Of a DNA stretch of 64,000 bases, positions 49,134-58,436 are shown piece by piece. Both the position numbers and the translations under genes were made by a program. Where the stretch lies: assembly GCF_017313275.1 (NCBI RefSeq), contig NZ_JAFLNM010000002.1, positions 1-64,000 on the forward strand, given 5' to 3'. Below the pieces are notes generated by a model. It saw nothing but the letters and a program-made list of their open reading frames with translations, did not search any database and was not told the origin of the DNA. Position 1 is the stretch's first letter; every line of letters begins with the position of its first letter. The stretch is from Flagellimonas profundi (GTDB lineage Bacteria > Bacteroidota > Bacteroidia > Flavobacteriales > Flavobacteriaceae).

Positions 49134-50684
49134 GTGAATAGAGAATTAATCGTAAGATCTACTCCTGATGCAGTCGATTTTGCCTTATTAAAGGATGGAA
49201 AATTAGTAGAATTACACAAGGAAGAGGACAACAACAACTTTTCCGTAGGGGATATCTTCCTAGCCAAGATAAGAAAACCCGTTACAGGCCTAAATGCAGC
49301 ATTTGTCAATGTAGGTTATGAAAAAGATGCATTCCTGCACTATCATGACCTGGGCCCGCAACTGTCCTCCATGTTGAAATTCATTAAACAAGCTAGAACA
49401 GGGAAACTAAAAGATTATTCCCTGAGAAATTTTCCGTTTGAAAAAGACATTGACAAGAATGGCAGTATCAACGATGTGTTGAAAGCCAATCAGTCACTAC
49501 TGGTACAAATAGTAAAAGAACCCATTTCAACAAAGGGACCAAGAATCAGCTCTGAGCTTTCCATAGCCGGGCGCTTTCTGGTCATGGTACCTTTTTCCGA
49601 TAGAGTCTCGGTATCACAAAAAATAGCGAGCAAGGAAGAAAAGGACAGACTTATTAGACTTGTAAAAAGTATTAAGCCCAAGGGATTTGGAGTAATTATA
49701 CGTACCGTAGCAGAAGGCAAAAAAGTTGCAGAACTGGATAAAGATCTTCAGAACTTGTTTTCCAAATGGACAAACATGTGCAAGAAATTGCAGAGGGCGT
49801 CGCATCCATCCAAAGTTTTGGTGGAACTGAACAGGGCGTCATCCATCCTTAGGGATGTCTTCAACGATTCCTTTACCGGAATACATGTTGATGAAGAAAC
49901 ACTCTACAACCAAATCAAGGATTATTTGCATGAAATTGCACCACAAAAAGAATCCATTGTAAAGTTGTACACCGGTCCGGCACCAATTTTTGAAAAATTT
50001 GGGATAGAGCGTCAAATCAAGACCTCTTTTGGCCGAACAGCATCCATGAGCCGCGGGGCCTACCTTGTTATAGAGCATACCGAAGCTTTGCACGTAATAG
50101 ATGTAAACAGCGGGAACCGCTCCAACAAGGCAAAAAACCAAGAAGATACCGCTTTAGAAGTCAACCTTTTAGCTGCCACCGAAATTGCACGACAATTACG
50201 GTTACGCGACATGGGAGGAATCATCGTGGTAGATTTTATTGATATGACCAAAGGCGACCATAGACGTAAATTGTTTGACCACCTTAGGGATGAAATGAAG
50301 GACGACCGGGCAAAACACAAAATTTTGCCCCCCAGTAAATTTGGCCTTGTTCAAATTACCAGACAACGTGTTCGTCCCGAAATGAATATCAAAACAAGTG
50401 AGGAAAACCCGAATGTATCAGGTGCCGAAGTAGAAGCTCCCATTGTCTTGATCGACAAGATTCAGGTAGATTTGGAGCGAATCCTTAAGCCAGGGCGCAA
50501 AAACAACGGTATTGTATTGAATATACACCCGTTTATTGCGGCTTATCTTACCAAGGGATTCCCTTCCATTCGTTCCAAGTGGTTCAAGACCTATAAAAAA
50601 TGGGTCAAAATACAACCTAGGGATGCCTACAAATACCTTGAATATCACTTTAAGGACAAAGATGGCAAAACAATACGACCATAA
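49134..50684 (+). CDS. rng: Ribonuclease G/E
   Basis: A 516-residue endoribonuclease of the RNase E/G family. S1 domain near 35-120 (GDIFLAKIRKPVTGLNAAFV), RNase H-like and 5'-sensor parts, and the catalytic Asp residues in HVIDVNSGNRSN and IIVVDFIDMTK near 322 and 364. The zinc-link CPxC that joins two protomers in the E. coli enzymes is absent: after TRQRVRPEMNIKT comes SEENPNVSGAEVEAP with no Cys. It begins with GTG at 49134, preceded by a structured leader. Confidence 0.94.
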   Translation: MNRELIVRSTPDAVDFALLKDGKLVELHKEEDNNNFSVGDIFLAKIRKPVTGLNAAFVNVGYEKDAFLHYHDLGPQLSSMLKFIKQARTGKLKDYSLRNFPFEKDIDKNGSINDVLKANQSLLVQIVKEPISTKGPRISSELSIAGRFLVMVPFSDRVSVSQKIASKEEKDRLIRLVKSIKPKGFGVIIRTVAEGKKVAELDKDLQNLFSKWTNMCKKLQRASHPSKVLVELNRASSILRDVFNDSFTGIHVDEETLYNQIKDYLHEIAPQKESIVKLYTGPAPIFEKFGIERQIKTSFGRTASMSRGAYLVIEHTEALHVIDVNSGNRSNKAKNQEDTALEVNLLAATEIARQLRLRDMGGIIVVDFIDMTKGDHRRKLFDHLRDEMKDDRAKHKILPPSKFGLVQITRQRVRPEMNIKTSEENPNVSGAEVEAPIVLIDKIQVDLERILKPGRKNNGIVLNIHPFIAAYLTKGFPSIRSKWFKTYKKWVKIQPRDAYKYLEYHFKDKDGKTIRP

Positions 50685-50685
50685 T

Positions 50686-50719
50686 AAAAAGCGACCCCGT
50701 TTCCGGGGTCGCTTTTTTT
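50686..50719 (+). terminator. Intrinsic terminator of rng
   Basis: AAAAAGCGACCCC-GTTTCC-GGGGTCGCTTTTTTT directly after the rng stop. Confidence 0.92.
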
Positions 50720-50774
50720 GTTTTTACCAGTTGGGTGCAAAGCAGTATTTTTGATCATCAAGCATCCTAAAGTA

Positions 50775-53144
50775 ATGAAAACGACCAGGCTCTTCCTATT
50801 TACTATTTTAATCCTCGGGTGTTCCTCGCATGTGGAGAAACCTTTATCAAACCTATTGGAAAAATCTCCAAATATCAGTGGAAAGGAAACCTACTTGAAC
50901 TCTCCCTATGTCACTGCTGGAAACAGAGTATATATGGTTGGTCACCAGGATGGGACCTTTCCAGAACTGGGGTGGCATATTAAGGGAGAAATGGGAGGGG
51001 TTTGGAACCATCCCATAAAACTTATGGATGGTTTTGAAGCAAAAGTAGTGGTCAATGGACAGGTTTTACCATTGAACAAGGCCTCCAAGTTTGTGAACTA
51101 CCCATATGCAAATAAGCATATATTCGAATTTGAAAAAGAAGGTCTTACCATTGAGCGGATTCAATTTGTTCCTGATAATGCCCAAGGTGTTTTTGTACAG
51201 TTCCTTATCAAAAACAACACCCAAGAAAACATTGAGAGCAGTGTGGATTTTGTCGGTCATGCAAACTTGCGCCCAACTTGGTTGGGGGAGCGTTCAAACA
51301 TGATAGACTCCAAAGATTCAGCCATATTCGAAGAAAAGTATTGGATAGCCAAGGATAGTTTAAATTCTTGGTATACAGTTTTTGGATCTGGCCAAACCCC
51401 TATTTCCTTCGAAGCGATAAAAGGGTCGGACAATAAAAACGGTACATCCCATGCACTTAAATATCTTGTTGAAATTCCCGCCAATTCCGAGAAAACACTA
51501 AATTTTGCTCTAGCCGGCTCATATATTTCCCGTGAAAATGCGCTTACTGCATACCATAACATTTTAGAGGACCCTGCAAAGTTGGCCAAAGCAAAAAAAG
51601 ACCGTTACGAACAACTCGCCAACCGGTCCAAACTAACTATTCCCGACAAGCACTTACAAGAAACATTTGAATGGTTAAAATATAATTGTGATTGGCTTGT
51701 ACGCACCGTACCCGAGATAGGAACAGGCATTGGCGCCGGTATACCGGATTACCCCTGGTGGTTCGGCGTGGACAGTGAATATGCCCTTAAAGGATACATG
51801 GCGGTTGGTCAGGAGAATATTGTCAGGAATACCATAAAACTTTTGGACAGTGTTTCTATGGCTGTCAATGGTAATGGTAGGATTCTTCATGAAATGTCCA
51901 CCAATGGTGTTGTTTTTAATAAAGGAAATATTAATGAAACACCTCAATTTGCATCGTTGATATGGGAAGTTTATAAATGGAACGGGAATAAAGAATTTCT
52001 TGAAACATATTTTCCAACGGTCAAAAAAGGCTTAAACTGGCTTTTGGAAAAAAATGATGACAACCAAAACTTATTCCCAGATGGTTTTGGCATGATGGAG
52101 ATACACGGCCTTGATAGTGAAATGATAGATGTTGCCTCCTATACGCAACGAGCATTTGCCGATGCCGCTCTTATGGCAGCAGAGCTGAACGAATTTGAAT
52201 TGGCGCAGCGGTATCGAGAATTGGCAGATGAGCTTAGGCAAAAAATAAACACTGAATTTTGGTCCGATACTTTTGAATCCTATGCGGACTTTATTGGTTC
52301 TGATGAACAAGCACTGCATTTAATAGAAGACGCCTTGGTAAGGGCAGATACTTTGAACAAACCTTGGGCTATTGAGGAGCTTACAGCCACAAAGCAACAA
52401 ATTTTACGCAATCCGTCCGATGAACCTAAGCCTTTTGTACTCTATCATAACTGGGTGGTGAATACCCCGATGGAAATGGGCATAGCGGATTCAACGAAAG
52501 CAATTTTGGCATTGGATAACGCAAAGAACTTTACAAATCCTTTTGGCGTGTTCGTAACGGGAATTGACCGGGACGAGACCGCCGGTAAAGACGAGGGAAC
52601 TTTTAAAGGAAGTAAAGTGTTTTCGTATACAGGTGCCGTAATGACATTGCCCACTGGAGTACAGGCAGTCGCAGAAAATAATTATGGACGCCCCGACCAA
52701 GCACTTGATTATTTAAAAAGAATGTCACGTTCTTTTAGTTACGCACTGCCCGGAAGTATGTACGAGGTTTCCCCGGACTATGGGATGATGACGCAGGCTT
52801 GGAATATTTATGCCTTTGCAGTTCCCATTGTAAACCAGTTTTTCGGTATCCAACCATTGGCTCACAAAAAAACAGTGATTATTGAACCTCAGATGCCCAC
52901 TGAGTGGAACAATGCCTCGTTGGAAAACGTAAGGATAAGAGATAACGAGATTTCGATATGGCATACAAAATCCGAGGAATCCCATCAAATTAAAGTACAA
53001 CAACGAAAAAGTGACTGGAAAATTAAACTTATTTTACCTGAAGGCGAATATGAAATAACAGAAGGCACTGCGGAAACTGCAACGGAAAACGGTAAAACCA
53101 CGCTCACTTTTTCGGATAATCTGATTACGGTAACAAAAAAGTAA
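50775..53144 (+). CDS. Six-hairpin glycosidase-like lipoprotein
   Basis: A 789-residue lipoprotein (lipobox LILGC, Cys near 15). The N-terminal half (about 30-290) is beta-rich, the C-terminal half (about 300-720) an alpha/alpha barrel like glycogen debranching (amylo-alpha-1,6-glucosidase) and related six-hairpin hydrolases: DYPWWFGVDSEY, MEIHGLDSEMIDVASYTQ and LPGSMYEVSPDYG hold candidate acidic catalysts. A small beta domain closes the chain. It is probably attached to the outer membrane and acts on a glycan; substrate not predicted. The frame extends upstream to 50718, but ATG at 50775 gives the lipoprotein signal. Confidence 0.85.
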   Translation: MKTTRLFLFTILILGCSSHVEKPLSNLLEKSPNISGKETYLNSPYVTAGNRVYMVGHQDGTFPELGWHIKGEMGGVWNHPIKLMDGFEAKVVVNGQVLPLNKASKFVNYPYANKHIFEFEKEGLTIERIQFVPDNAQGVFVQFLIKNNTQENIESSVDFVGHANLRPTWLGERSNMIDSKDSAIFEEKYWIAKDSLNSWYTVFGSGQTPISFEAIKGSDNKNGTSHALKYLVEIPANSEKTLNFALAGSYISRENALTAYHNILEDPAKLAKAKKDRYEQLANRSKLTIPDKHLQETFEWLKYNCDWLVRTVPEIGTGIGAGIPDYPWWFGVDSEYALKGYMAVGQENIVRNTIKLLDSVSMAVNGNGRILHEMSTNGVVFNKGNINETPQFASLIWEVYKWNGNKEFLETYFPTVKKGLNWLLEKNDDNQNLFPDGFGMMEIHGLDSEMIDVASYTQRAFADAALMAAELNEFELAQRYRELADELRQKINTEFWSDTFESYADFIGSDEQALHLIEDALVRADTLNKPWAIEELTATKQQILRNPSDEPKPFVLYHNWVVNTPMEMGIADSTKAILALDNAKNFTNPFGVFVTGIDRDETAGKDEGTFKGSKVFSYTGAVMTLPTGVQAVAENNYGRPDQALDYLKRMSRSFSYALPGSMYEVSPDYGMMTQAWNIYAFAVPIVNQFFGIQPLAHKKTVIIEPQMPTEWNNASLENVRIRDNEISIWHTKSEESHQIKVQQRKSDWKIKLILPEGEYEITEGTAETATENGKTTLTFSDNLITVTKK

Positions 53145-53150
53145 ACATAG

Positions 53151-53636
53151 ATGGAATCCCGGTTTTCTTCCCAAAAATTTTACTCTGTCCAAGAGGCTAC
53201 CAAAAAGATGGAACACTACTGTGCCTACCAGGAACGCTGCCACAAGGAAGTCACGGAAAAGTTAAGGGCCATGAACATGATTCCAGAGGCCATAGATCAA
53301 ATCGTGGGACATCTGATCCAAGAGAATTTCCTTAACGAAGAACGTTTTGCAAAGGCCTTTGCAAGGGGTAAATTCAATATTAAAAAGTGGGGGAGCAATA
53401 GAATTACCAGGGAATTAAAGTTTCGTGGCATCTCTACTTACAACATTAAAAGTGCATTGGCGGAAATACAGAATGATGATTACCTAAATACTTTTGACGA
53501 ACTCGCCAAAAAGAGATTAAGTCAAATAAAAGAGACGAATCCCTTCAAGAAAAAAAAGAAACTGTCCGATTACCTGCTATACCGAGGTTGGGAAAGTCAT
53601 TTGGTATACGAAAAAACAAATGAACTTATCAAATAA
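53151..53636 (+). CDS. recX: Regulatory protein RecX
   Basis: A 161-residue RecX, which caps RecA filaments. Three tandem three-helix repeats: AYQERCHKEVTEKLRAMNM, ENFLNEERFAKAFARGKFN, and KKKLSDYLLYRGWESHLVYE; the WGSNRITRELKFRGI block is typical. recA is not in the window. It starts 6 bp after the glycosidase gene. Confidence 0.92.
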   Translation: MESRFSSQKFYSVQEATKKMEHYCAYQERCHKEVTEKLRAMNMIPEAIDQIVGHLIQENFLNEERFAKAFARGKFNIKKWGSNRITRELKFRGISTYNIKSALAEIQNDDYLNTFDELAKKRLSQIKETNPFKKKKKLSDYLLYRGWESHLVYEKTNELIK

Positions 53637-53637
53637 C

Positions 53638-54507
53638 TCAATCGTGCACTAATAGTTTCTGCGTTCGTTCCACAGCCTCTTCGTTTTTCCAATCGATCCA
53701 TTCTTGTCCTTTGAGTTTGCGCATCAGGTTATCAAAATGGCGCATCACAAAAATATTGTAAACTGCCTTGCCCAGGTTTTTGGGTTTTCTCGCAATGGCC
53801 CGTAAACTCATCGAAAAACCAGCTGTTATATACTTCATGTGGTGCCAATACCCTTCGGGTATATAAAGTACATTCCCGTGTTCCAAATGCGTAATGTACC
53901 CTTTTGCCCGTTGCAGGGCGGGCCATTTTTGCAAATCGGGATCGGTAAAATCTATGTCTTCCCTAGTAATCAAGGAATGGGGTATCTTATATAAAAACTT
54001 GGTCTCGTCCTGTGAAAAAAGAATACATTGTTTTGTTCCTTCAAAATGAAAATGGAAAATATTGGCCAAATCAATATCGTAGTGCATAAACGTATGCGAA
54101 TCTTTTCCTCCAAAAAACAGCATGGGCAACCCTTTCATAAGCCGTAATCCAAAATCTGGATAAGTATAGTCTTTTTGAAGTTCTGGAATTTCCTTTAAAA
54201 TGTTCCAAAGAAAAATGCGGTATTTGGTAGGACCACTTTTTAAAAGCTCCACATAGTCCGCCATCTTCATTTTGGCATGCGGTTCGTTGAAGCCTTCATC
54301 ATGCTTTACGGGGCGGTCATCATATAGGGGTACTTCCTTGTCCCCGGCAATTTCTTTCATGTAATCCAAGTTCCATTTGGAATAGGCTGGCCAATCCTCA
54401 ATAAAGCGCTCGATTACAACAGGCTTCTGGGGCTTGAAATATTTTTGGATAAACTCCTGCTTCGTCAGGGTTTTCTCCCGAGGTATCTGTTCAAGATTCA
54501 GCTTCAA
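53638..54507 (-). CDS. Cupin-like (JmjC) dioxygenase family protein
   Basis: A 289-residue cupin_8/JmjC-type protein. The likely Fe(II) ligands are HYDID (HxD, near residue 142) and a distal His in PEGYWHHMKY near 227; the 2-oxoglutarate Lys/Thr side is in GTKQCILFSQDE. Relatives hydroxylate proteins or tRNA. Substrate unknown. The N-terminal FIQKYFKPQKPVVIERFIEDWP is the usual opening of this family. Convergent with recX, one base apart. Confidence 0.87.
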   Translation of the reverse strand: MKLNLEQIPREKTLTKQEFIQKYFKPQKPVVIERFIEDWPAYSKWNLDYMKEIAGDKEVPLYDDRPVKHDEGFNEPHAKMKMADYVELLKSGPTKYRIFLWNILKEIPELQKDYTYPDFGLRLMKGLPMLFFGGKDSHTFMHYDIDLANIFHFHFEGTKQCILFSQDETKFLYKIPHSLITREDIDFTDPDLQKWPALQRAKGYITHLEHGNVLYIPEGYWHHMKYITAGFSMSLRAIARKPKNLGKAVYNIFVMRHFDNLMRKLKGQEWIDWKNEEAVERTQKLLVHD

Positions 54508-54760
54508 AATTTCAAGGACTTTGAAACCCTAAATTAATAAAAGGTTTTTATATAGTTCCGAAAACTACTCTTTGGCAACCATTTATCTTTCTCCTTGGCG
54601 GCCTCGCTTCGCTCTATTTTATGCTCTGGTCTGGAGCATTTTGGTTCTTCCCACAAAAAATTGCACCTGCGTTTGTGGCAACACTATTCAGGATGTGGCC
54701 ACCATGTGTATCATCTCCAATATTATCCACGGGTTTTTAATATTCCATAGGTTGTTGTGC

Positions 54761-56590
54761 CTATTTAAAACTATATCGCAAGCCAAATAACACATTACTT
54801 GGCGGCATAGGTACAAAACCAGACTCGATGTAATCTGCATCGAAAATATTACTTGCAGTAATGGTAAACTCTGCCTGCTTTACTTTAATAGCCAATGATG
54901 CATCCCAAACATTATACGTTTGCCCCGTAGTACGTTCTGCATACTTATAAATTATATTCTGACGCACATTTTTGAACAATTGTGTGCTTAAGCGCGTGGT
55001 ATATTGGTGTTTTAGGGTATTTAAAGAGTAACGGGATAATTCTTCGTTTTGATCCAAAATATTATCATCTAAAAAAGCATAGCCTACACTTAAGGTTTGC
55101 GTAAAGTCTTTGAACTTAAAATTATAAGCAGCATCCAATTCCAGGCCCTTGGTGTTTACCTCGGTGATGTTCGTTGCAACAAACACATCTTCAGAAACAT
55201 CGTTTCGTACATAATCTATTAGATTATCCGCATCTCTATTAAAAATGGCAATGCTAGCATTAACTTTAGGCGTGGTATACTTTAAACCTAATTCTTGCGC
55301 AAAAGCCTCTTCTGGCTCCAAATCTGTGTTACCACTGGTAACTGGGTCGTTATAGAACAAATCCGTATAAGTCGGTATGCGGTAGGTATAACCAATATTA
55401 CCATATACTTTAAAAGCATTGGTAAGGTTATAACCTATGTCCAATCCAGGAAATGCTTTGAACTTAAAATCGGAAAAATAGGTTAGCGCCACACCTGGAG
55501 TAATATCCAACTTATTGTCTGCAATGCTAAAACGATGTTCTAAAAACACATTGGACATAAAACGGTCTCGGTTACCTAAGTTGTTGCTCCTAAGGTATAT
55601 TTTAGAAAGCTCCACCCCAAAACCAGTAATTCCTAATTTAGAAGCATAAGAGGCATTGGTTTCTACGCCTATTTTGTTAGAGATATGCATATTCCTGTAA
55701 AAACCAGGCTCATTTCGCCTCAAGAGAAACAAGTCTTGATTACGTTTCCAATAGATTCTTGGCTGTATTTTTAGCTTGTTTTTCCTAAAGGTGGTAGAAA
55801 ACGCCAAAAGGCTATTTTGGGTTTCTTCGTACTCATGGAACGTAGGATTGGTAGTGTAAAAATTCTCAGCTCCAAAATTACGCTCCAAGAAAGAAGCTGT
55901 CATTTCAATTGGCTGCGCATTTTTATTAAAAATACTTTTTAAAAAGTAATTACCATTATCGTAATCCGAGTTATTTCTATACCCTTCAGATGTCATCCTT
56001 CCCACATGTATTATATGAGAGGAGTTTTCCTTATCGACACCTGCAGTTACGCTACCATTTAATTGACCAAAAGAACCCGCTTCTACGTTTAAAGAAATGG
56101 AATTATCCAGATTCTTCTTGGTAATGATATTGATGGCCCCAGCAAAAGCATTTTGTCCAAAAACCCGTGCTGCAGGACCTTTTATAATTTCTATCCTTTC
56201 TATAACCTCCAATGGCAAAGCTGCATTCATGGTATGGTGACCCGTTTGCGCATCATCCATTTTAACACCATCTATTAATAATAAGGTTTGGTCAAAACCA
56301 CCTCCTCTTATATACAAATCCGCTTGGCTACCACCGGTACCACGTCTTCTTATATCAATACCCGCAACTTGTTGCAATAAATCCGCTACATTAATCGCTG
56401 CACTATTTTTAATATCATTGGAAGTGATGATATTAATGGTTCTCGAATTTTCCTTGAAAGGAAGGTTAATCCGGTTTGCGGTTACTACGACTTCACTTAA
56501 CGAATCTACCTTAATGGGGTCGTCTTGTTGGGCTTGTAACTGAAAAGCACCAACTAGTAAAATCGCAGAAAATAAAATTGAGTTTTTCAT
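54761..56590 (-). CDS. TonB-dependent receptor, BtuB-like
   Basis: A 609-residue outer membrane receptor; signal peptide at about 1-20 (GAFQLQAQ), TonB box SEVVVTANRI, plug with DLYIRGGGFDQTLLLIDGVK and VERIEIIKGPAARVFGQNAF, and a barrel ending in SFK. It is shorter than SusC-type receptors and near the vitamin B12/siderophore group in layout. Its promoter is shared with a divergent MocR-type regulator in only 95 bp. Substrate unknown. By eye this gene and its neighbour are more A+T-rich than those around them. Confidence 0.87.
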   Translation of the reverse strand: MKNSILFSAILLVGAFQLQAQQDDPIKVDSLSEVVVTANRINLPFKENSRTINIITSNDIKNSAAINVADLLQQVAGIDIRRRGTGGSQADLYIRGGGFDQTLLLIDGVKMDDAQTGHHTMNAALPLEVIERIEIIKGPAARVFGQNAFAGAINIITKKNLDNSISLNVEAGSFGQLNGSVTAGVDKENSSHIIHVGRMTSEGYRNNSDYDNGNYFLKSIFNKNAQPIEMTASFLERNFGAENFYTTNPTFHEYEETQNSLLAFSTTFRKNKLKIQPRIYWKRNQDLFLLRRNEPGFYRNMHISNKIGVETNASYASKLGITGFGVELSKIYLRSNNLGNRDRFMSNVFLEHRFSIADNKLDITPGVALTYFSDFKFKAFPGLDIGYNLTNAFKVYGNIGYTYRIPTYTDLFYNDPVTSGNTDLEPEEAFAQELGLKYTTPKVNASIAIFNRDADNLIDYVRNDVSEDVFVATNITEVNTKGLELDAAYNFKFKDFTQTLSVGYAFLDDNILDQNEELSRYSLNTLKHQYTTRLSTQLFKNVRQNIIYKYAERTTGQTYNVWDASLAIKVKQAEFTITASNIFDADYIESGFVPMPPSNVLFGLRYSFK

Positions 56591-56640
56591 TATATGAACT
56601 TGTAAGGTAAGTTTTTAAGTCAATTCATTATATGCTGCAA

Positions 56641-56718
56641 AAGTCCTAACTTTCCGGACGATTAAACTAGTCCACTTTTAAAACAATGAATAGTCCGGTT
56701 TTTGATTTGTTAGTCCAG
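56641..56718. promoter_or_regulatory. Cluster of TAGTCC direct repeats between receptor and MocR gene
   Basis: AAGTCC at 56641-56646, an inverted copy CCGGAC at 56654-56659, TAGTCC at 56668-56673, TAGTCCGG at 56691-56698 and TAGTCCAG at 56711-56718. The last two lie in the first codons of the regulator gene. Spacing is 20-27 bp, close to two or more helical turns, as in MocR operators. Confidence 0.55.
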
Positions 56719-58182
56719 CTAGTATCCATAGACAAGTCTATTGTGCAGCCTGTTTATGTGCAAGTGGCACAGCAAATCATGAACGCCATACAACGAGGCT
56801 ATTTGGAAAAAGGCAGCAAACTGCCCGGGACACGGGTTTTAAGTGAGTTATTGAACGTTCACCGTAATACTGCCGTGGCCATCTATGATGAATTGGCCTC
56901 GCAAGGATGGGTAAACATTATTCCCAACAAAGGAACTTTTGTGGTGGTTCCGGAAGATTCCGATATAAAAATCAAGGCAAGTACACAGCACATCAATCAG
57001 GCATACGAGTATCCAAAAAGTCCAGGGTTCCCCTTTCAGCAATCTTTTAATTTGGCATCTACCAAGGAGGAAACCTCTTCTAAACATGCTATAAGTGATG
57101 GTAAGCCCGATTTGCGTTTACATCCTGTGCATCAATTTTCCAGGTGGTATAGTGCTGCAATGAAAAGAAAGTCACTGATTAACAAATGGAACAGAACAAG
57201 TGCTTCCATCCCTTCCGTTTTTAGCACGCAACTTTGCAATTACTTAAATGCCACACGAGGATTTCATATAAACCCAACCAATTTATTGAATACACGTAGT
57301 ACGGAAATGAGCCTATATATCGTTTCACAGGTGCTAATTGATCCGGGCGATTTGGTGCTGGTTGGGCAACTGAGCAATTATGTGGCCAATATGATATTTC
57401 AGCAAGCGGGGGCTAAAATAAAAACCGTGCCCTTAGATGAGGAAGGTTTGGATATTGGGTACATAAATGAGCATTTTATACATAAGAACATTCGATGTAT
57501 ATATGTTTGCTCTAACCGGGACTATCCAACAACAATAACTTTAAGCACCAAAAGAAGGTTGCAGTTACTGCAATTGGCCAAAACCCATGGTTTTGCCATA
57601 ATCGAAGACGATTATGACCACGACTTTCAGTTTGAAGGATCTTCCATGTTACCCATGGCCAGTGCAGATGCCGATGGAAACGTTATTTATTTGGGCAAAC
57701 TAGGTCAGTCTTTATTCCCGAGTTTTCATACGGGTTTTGTAGTGGCTACAGAACAGGTAATTACTGAAGCCAAAAATTATTTACAATTATTGGATACCCA
57801 GGGAGATTTAATACAGGAACAAATGCTTTCTGAATTGATATCCGAAGGCGAAATATACCGCCTCAAGAAAAAAAATATAGTTACCTACAAACAACGTAGA
57901 GATGCTTTAAGCACTTTATTAAAACAGCACTTTGCCAATATTCTTGATTGGCAAATACCTTCTGGAGGGCTCGCCATGTGGCTGCAATTTAAAAATCCCG
58001 TATCACTGGTAAAACTAGCCGAAAAGGCAGAGCAATTAGATTTATTCCTACCTAAAACAATTCTTTATCAAGATAAAAAGACCTGCGCCATTCGTTTTGG
58101 ATATGGACATTTAAACAAAGAGGAACTCCAAATAGTAATGGAAAAATTAAAACAAGCTTATCTACAGGTAATAGCTGTATAA
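56686..58182 (+). CDS. MocR-type GntR/aminotransferase-fold regulator lacking the PLP lysine
   Basis: A 498-residue regulator. Residues 15-88 are a GntR winged HTH (PVYVQVAQQIMNAIQRGYLE, LPGTRVLSELLNVHRNTAVA, NKGTFVV); residues about 130-495 are a fold-type I aminotransferase domain. The PLP-binding motif YLGTFSKTLFPxxRxG of this family reads YLGKLGQSLFPSFHTG at 335-350, so the Schiff-base Lys is Gln341 and the Arg is His348. The Asp that binds the pyridine N is retained (IIEDDYDHD). It should not form an internal aldimine; it may bind a different ligand. Divergent from a TonB receptor. Confidence 0.88.
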   Translation: MNSPVFDLLVQLVSIDKSIVQPVYVQVAQQIMNAIQRGYLEKGSKLPGTRVLSELLNVHRNTAVAIYDELASQGWVNIIPNKGTFVVVPEDSDIKIKASTQHINQAYEYPKSPGFPFQQSFNLASTKEETSSKHAISDGKPDLRLHPVHQFSRWYSAAMKRKSLINKWNRTSASIPSVFSTQLCNYLNATRGFHINPTNLLNTRSTEMSLYIVSQVLIDPGDLVLVGQLSNYVANMIFQQAGAKIKTVPLDEEGLDIGYINEHFIHKNIRCIYVCSNRDYPTTITLSTKRRLQLLQLAKTHGFAIIEDDYDHDFQFEGSSMLPMASADADGNVIYLGKLGQSLFPSFHTGFVVATEQVITEAKNYLQLLDTQGDLIQEQMLSELISEGEIYRLKKKNIVTYKQRRDALSTLLKQHFANILDWQIPSGGLAMWLQFKNPVSLVKLAEKAEQLDLFLPKTILYQDKKTCAIRFGYGHLNKEELQIVMEKLKQAYLQVIAV

Positions 58183-58185
58183 AAC

Positions 58186-58216
58186 AAAAAGAGACCATTT
58201 AATGATGGTCTCTTTA
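58186..58216. terminator. Bidirectional intrinsic terminator
   Basis: AAAGAGACCAT-TTAATG-ATGGTCTCTTT directly after the MocR-type gene. It also follows a possible gene remnant on the minus strand (58235-58300). Confidence 0.85.
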
Positions 58217-58234
58217 AAGGGTGTCTTATATAAA

Positions 58235-58360
58235 CTATTCTTCTTCTGAAGTCTCTTGGTCCATTATTTTCCTGCTGTTCCTTGCTAGTCGCCCTTAGTT
58301 TTTCTCCTAGCGAAACTGGTCTTATGCTGCATCAAGGTATCTCAAAGGTATCTTTTATCC
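58235..58360 (-). pseudogene. Possible 3' remnant of a lost gene
   Basis: On the minus strand a frame ends RNSRKIMDQETSEEE then stop at 58235, and just upstream in another frame TSFARRKTKGD appears. Both end in front of the terminator at 58216-58186. This looks like the decayed C-terminus of a gene, but I cannot name it. The remaining 58361-58436 holds nothing recognisable except the start region of the next gene. Confidence 0.25.
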
Positions 58361-58422
58361 CTTTCCGATAATTTTCCAGCGGTTACAGAATCTCTCAAAA
58401 CATTCAAATTTATCTATATTGC

Positions 58423-58430
58423 AAGGAGGA
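58423..58430 (+). promoter_or_regulatory. Shine-Dalgarno sequence AAGGAGG
   Basis: AAGGAGG lies seven bases upstream of the ATG at 58437. Strong Shine-Dalgarno sites are unusual in Flavobacteriaceae, whose ribosomes mostly do not use them. Confidence 0.6.
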
Positions 58431-58436
58431 TAATTA

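Noticed and set aside
54572-54790. 72-residue hydrophobic plus-strand frame between the cupin and receptor genes
   Set aside because: It overlaps the 3' end of the receptor gene, has no promoter-like motif, and the sequence FALFYALVWSIL looks like chance from TC-rich DNA. The 54508-54760 gap holds nothing else I can support.
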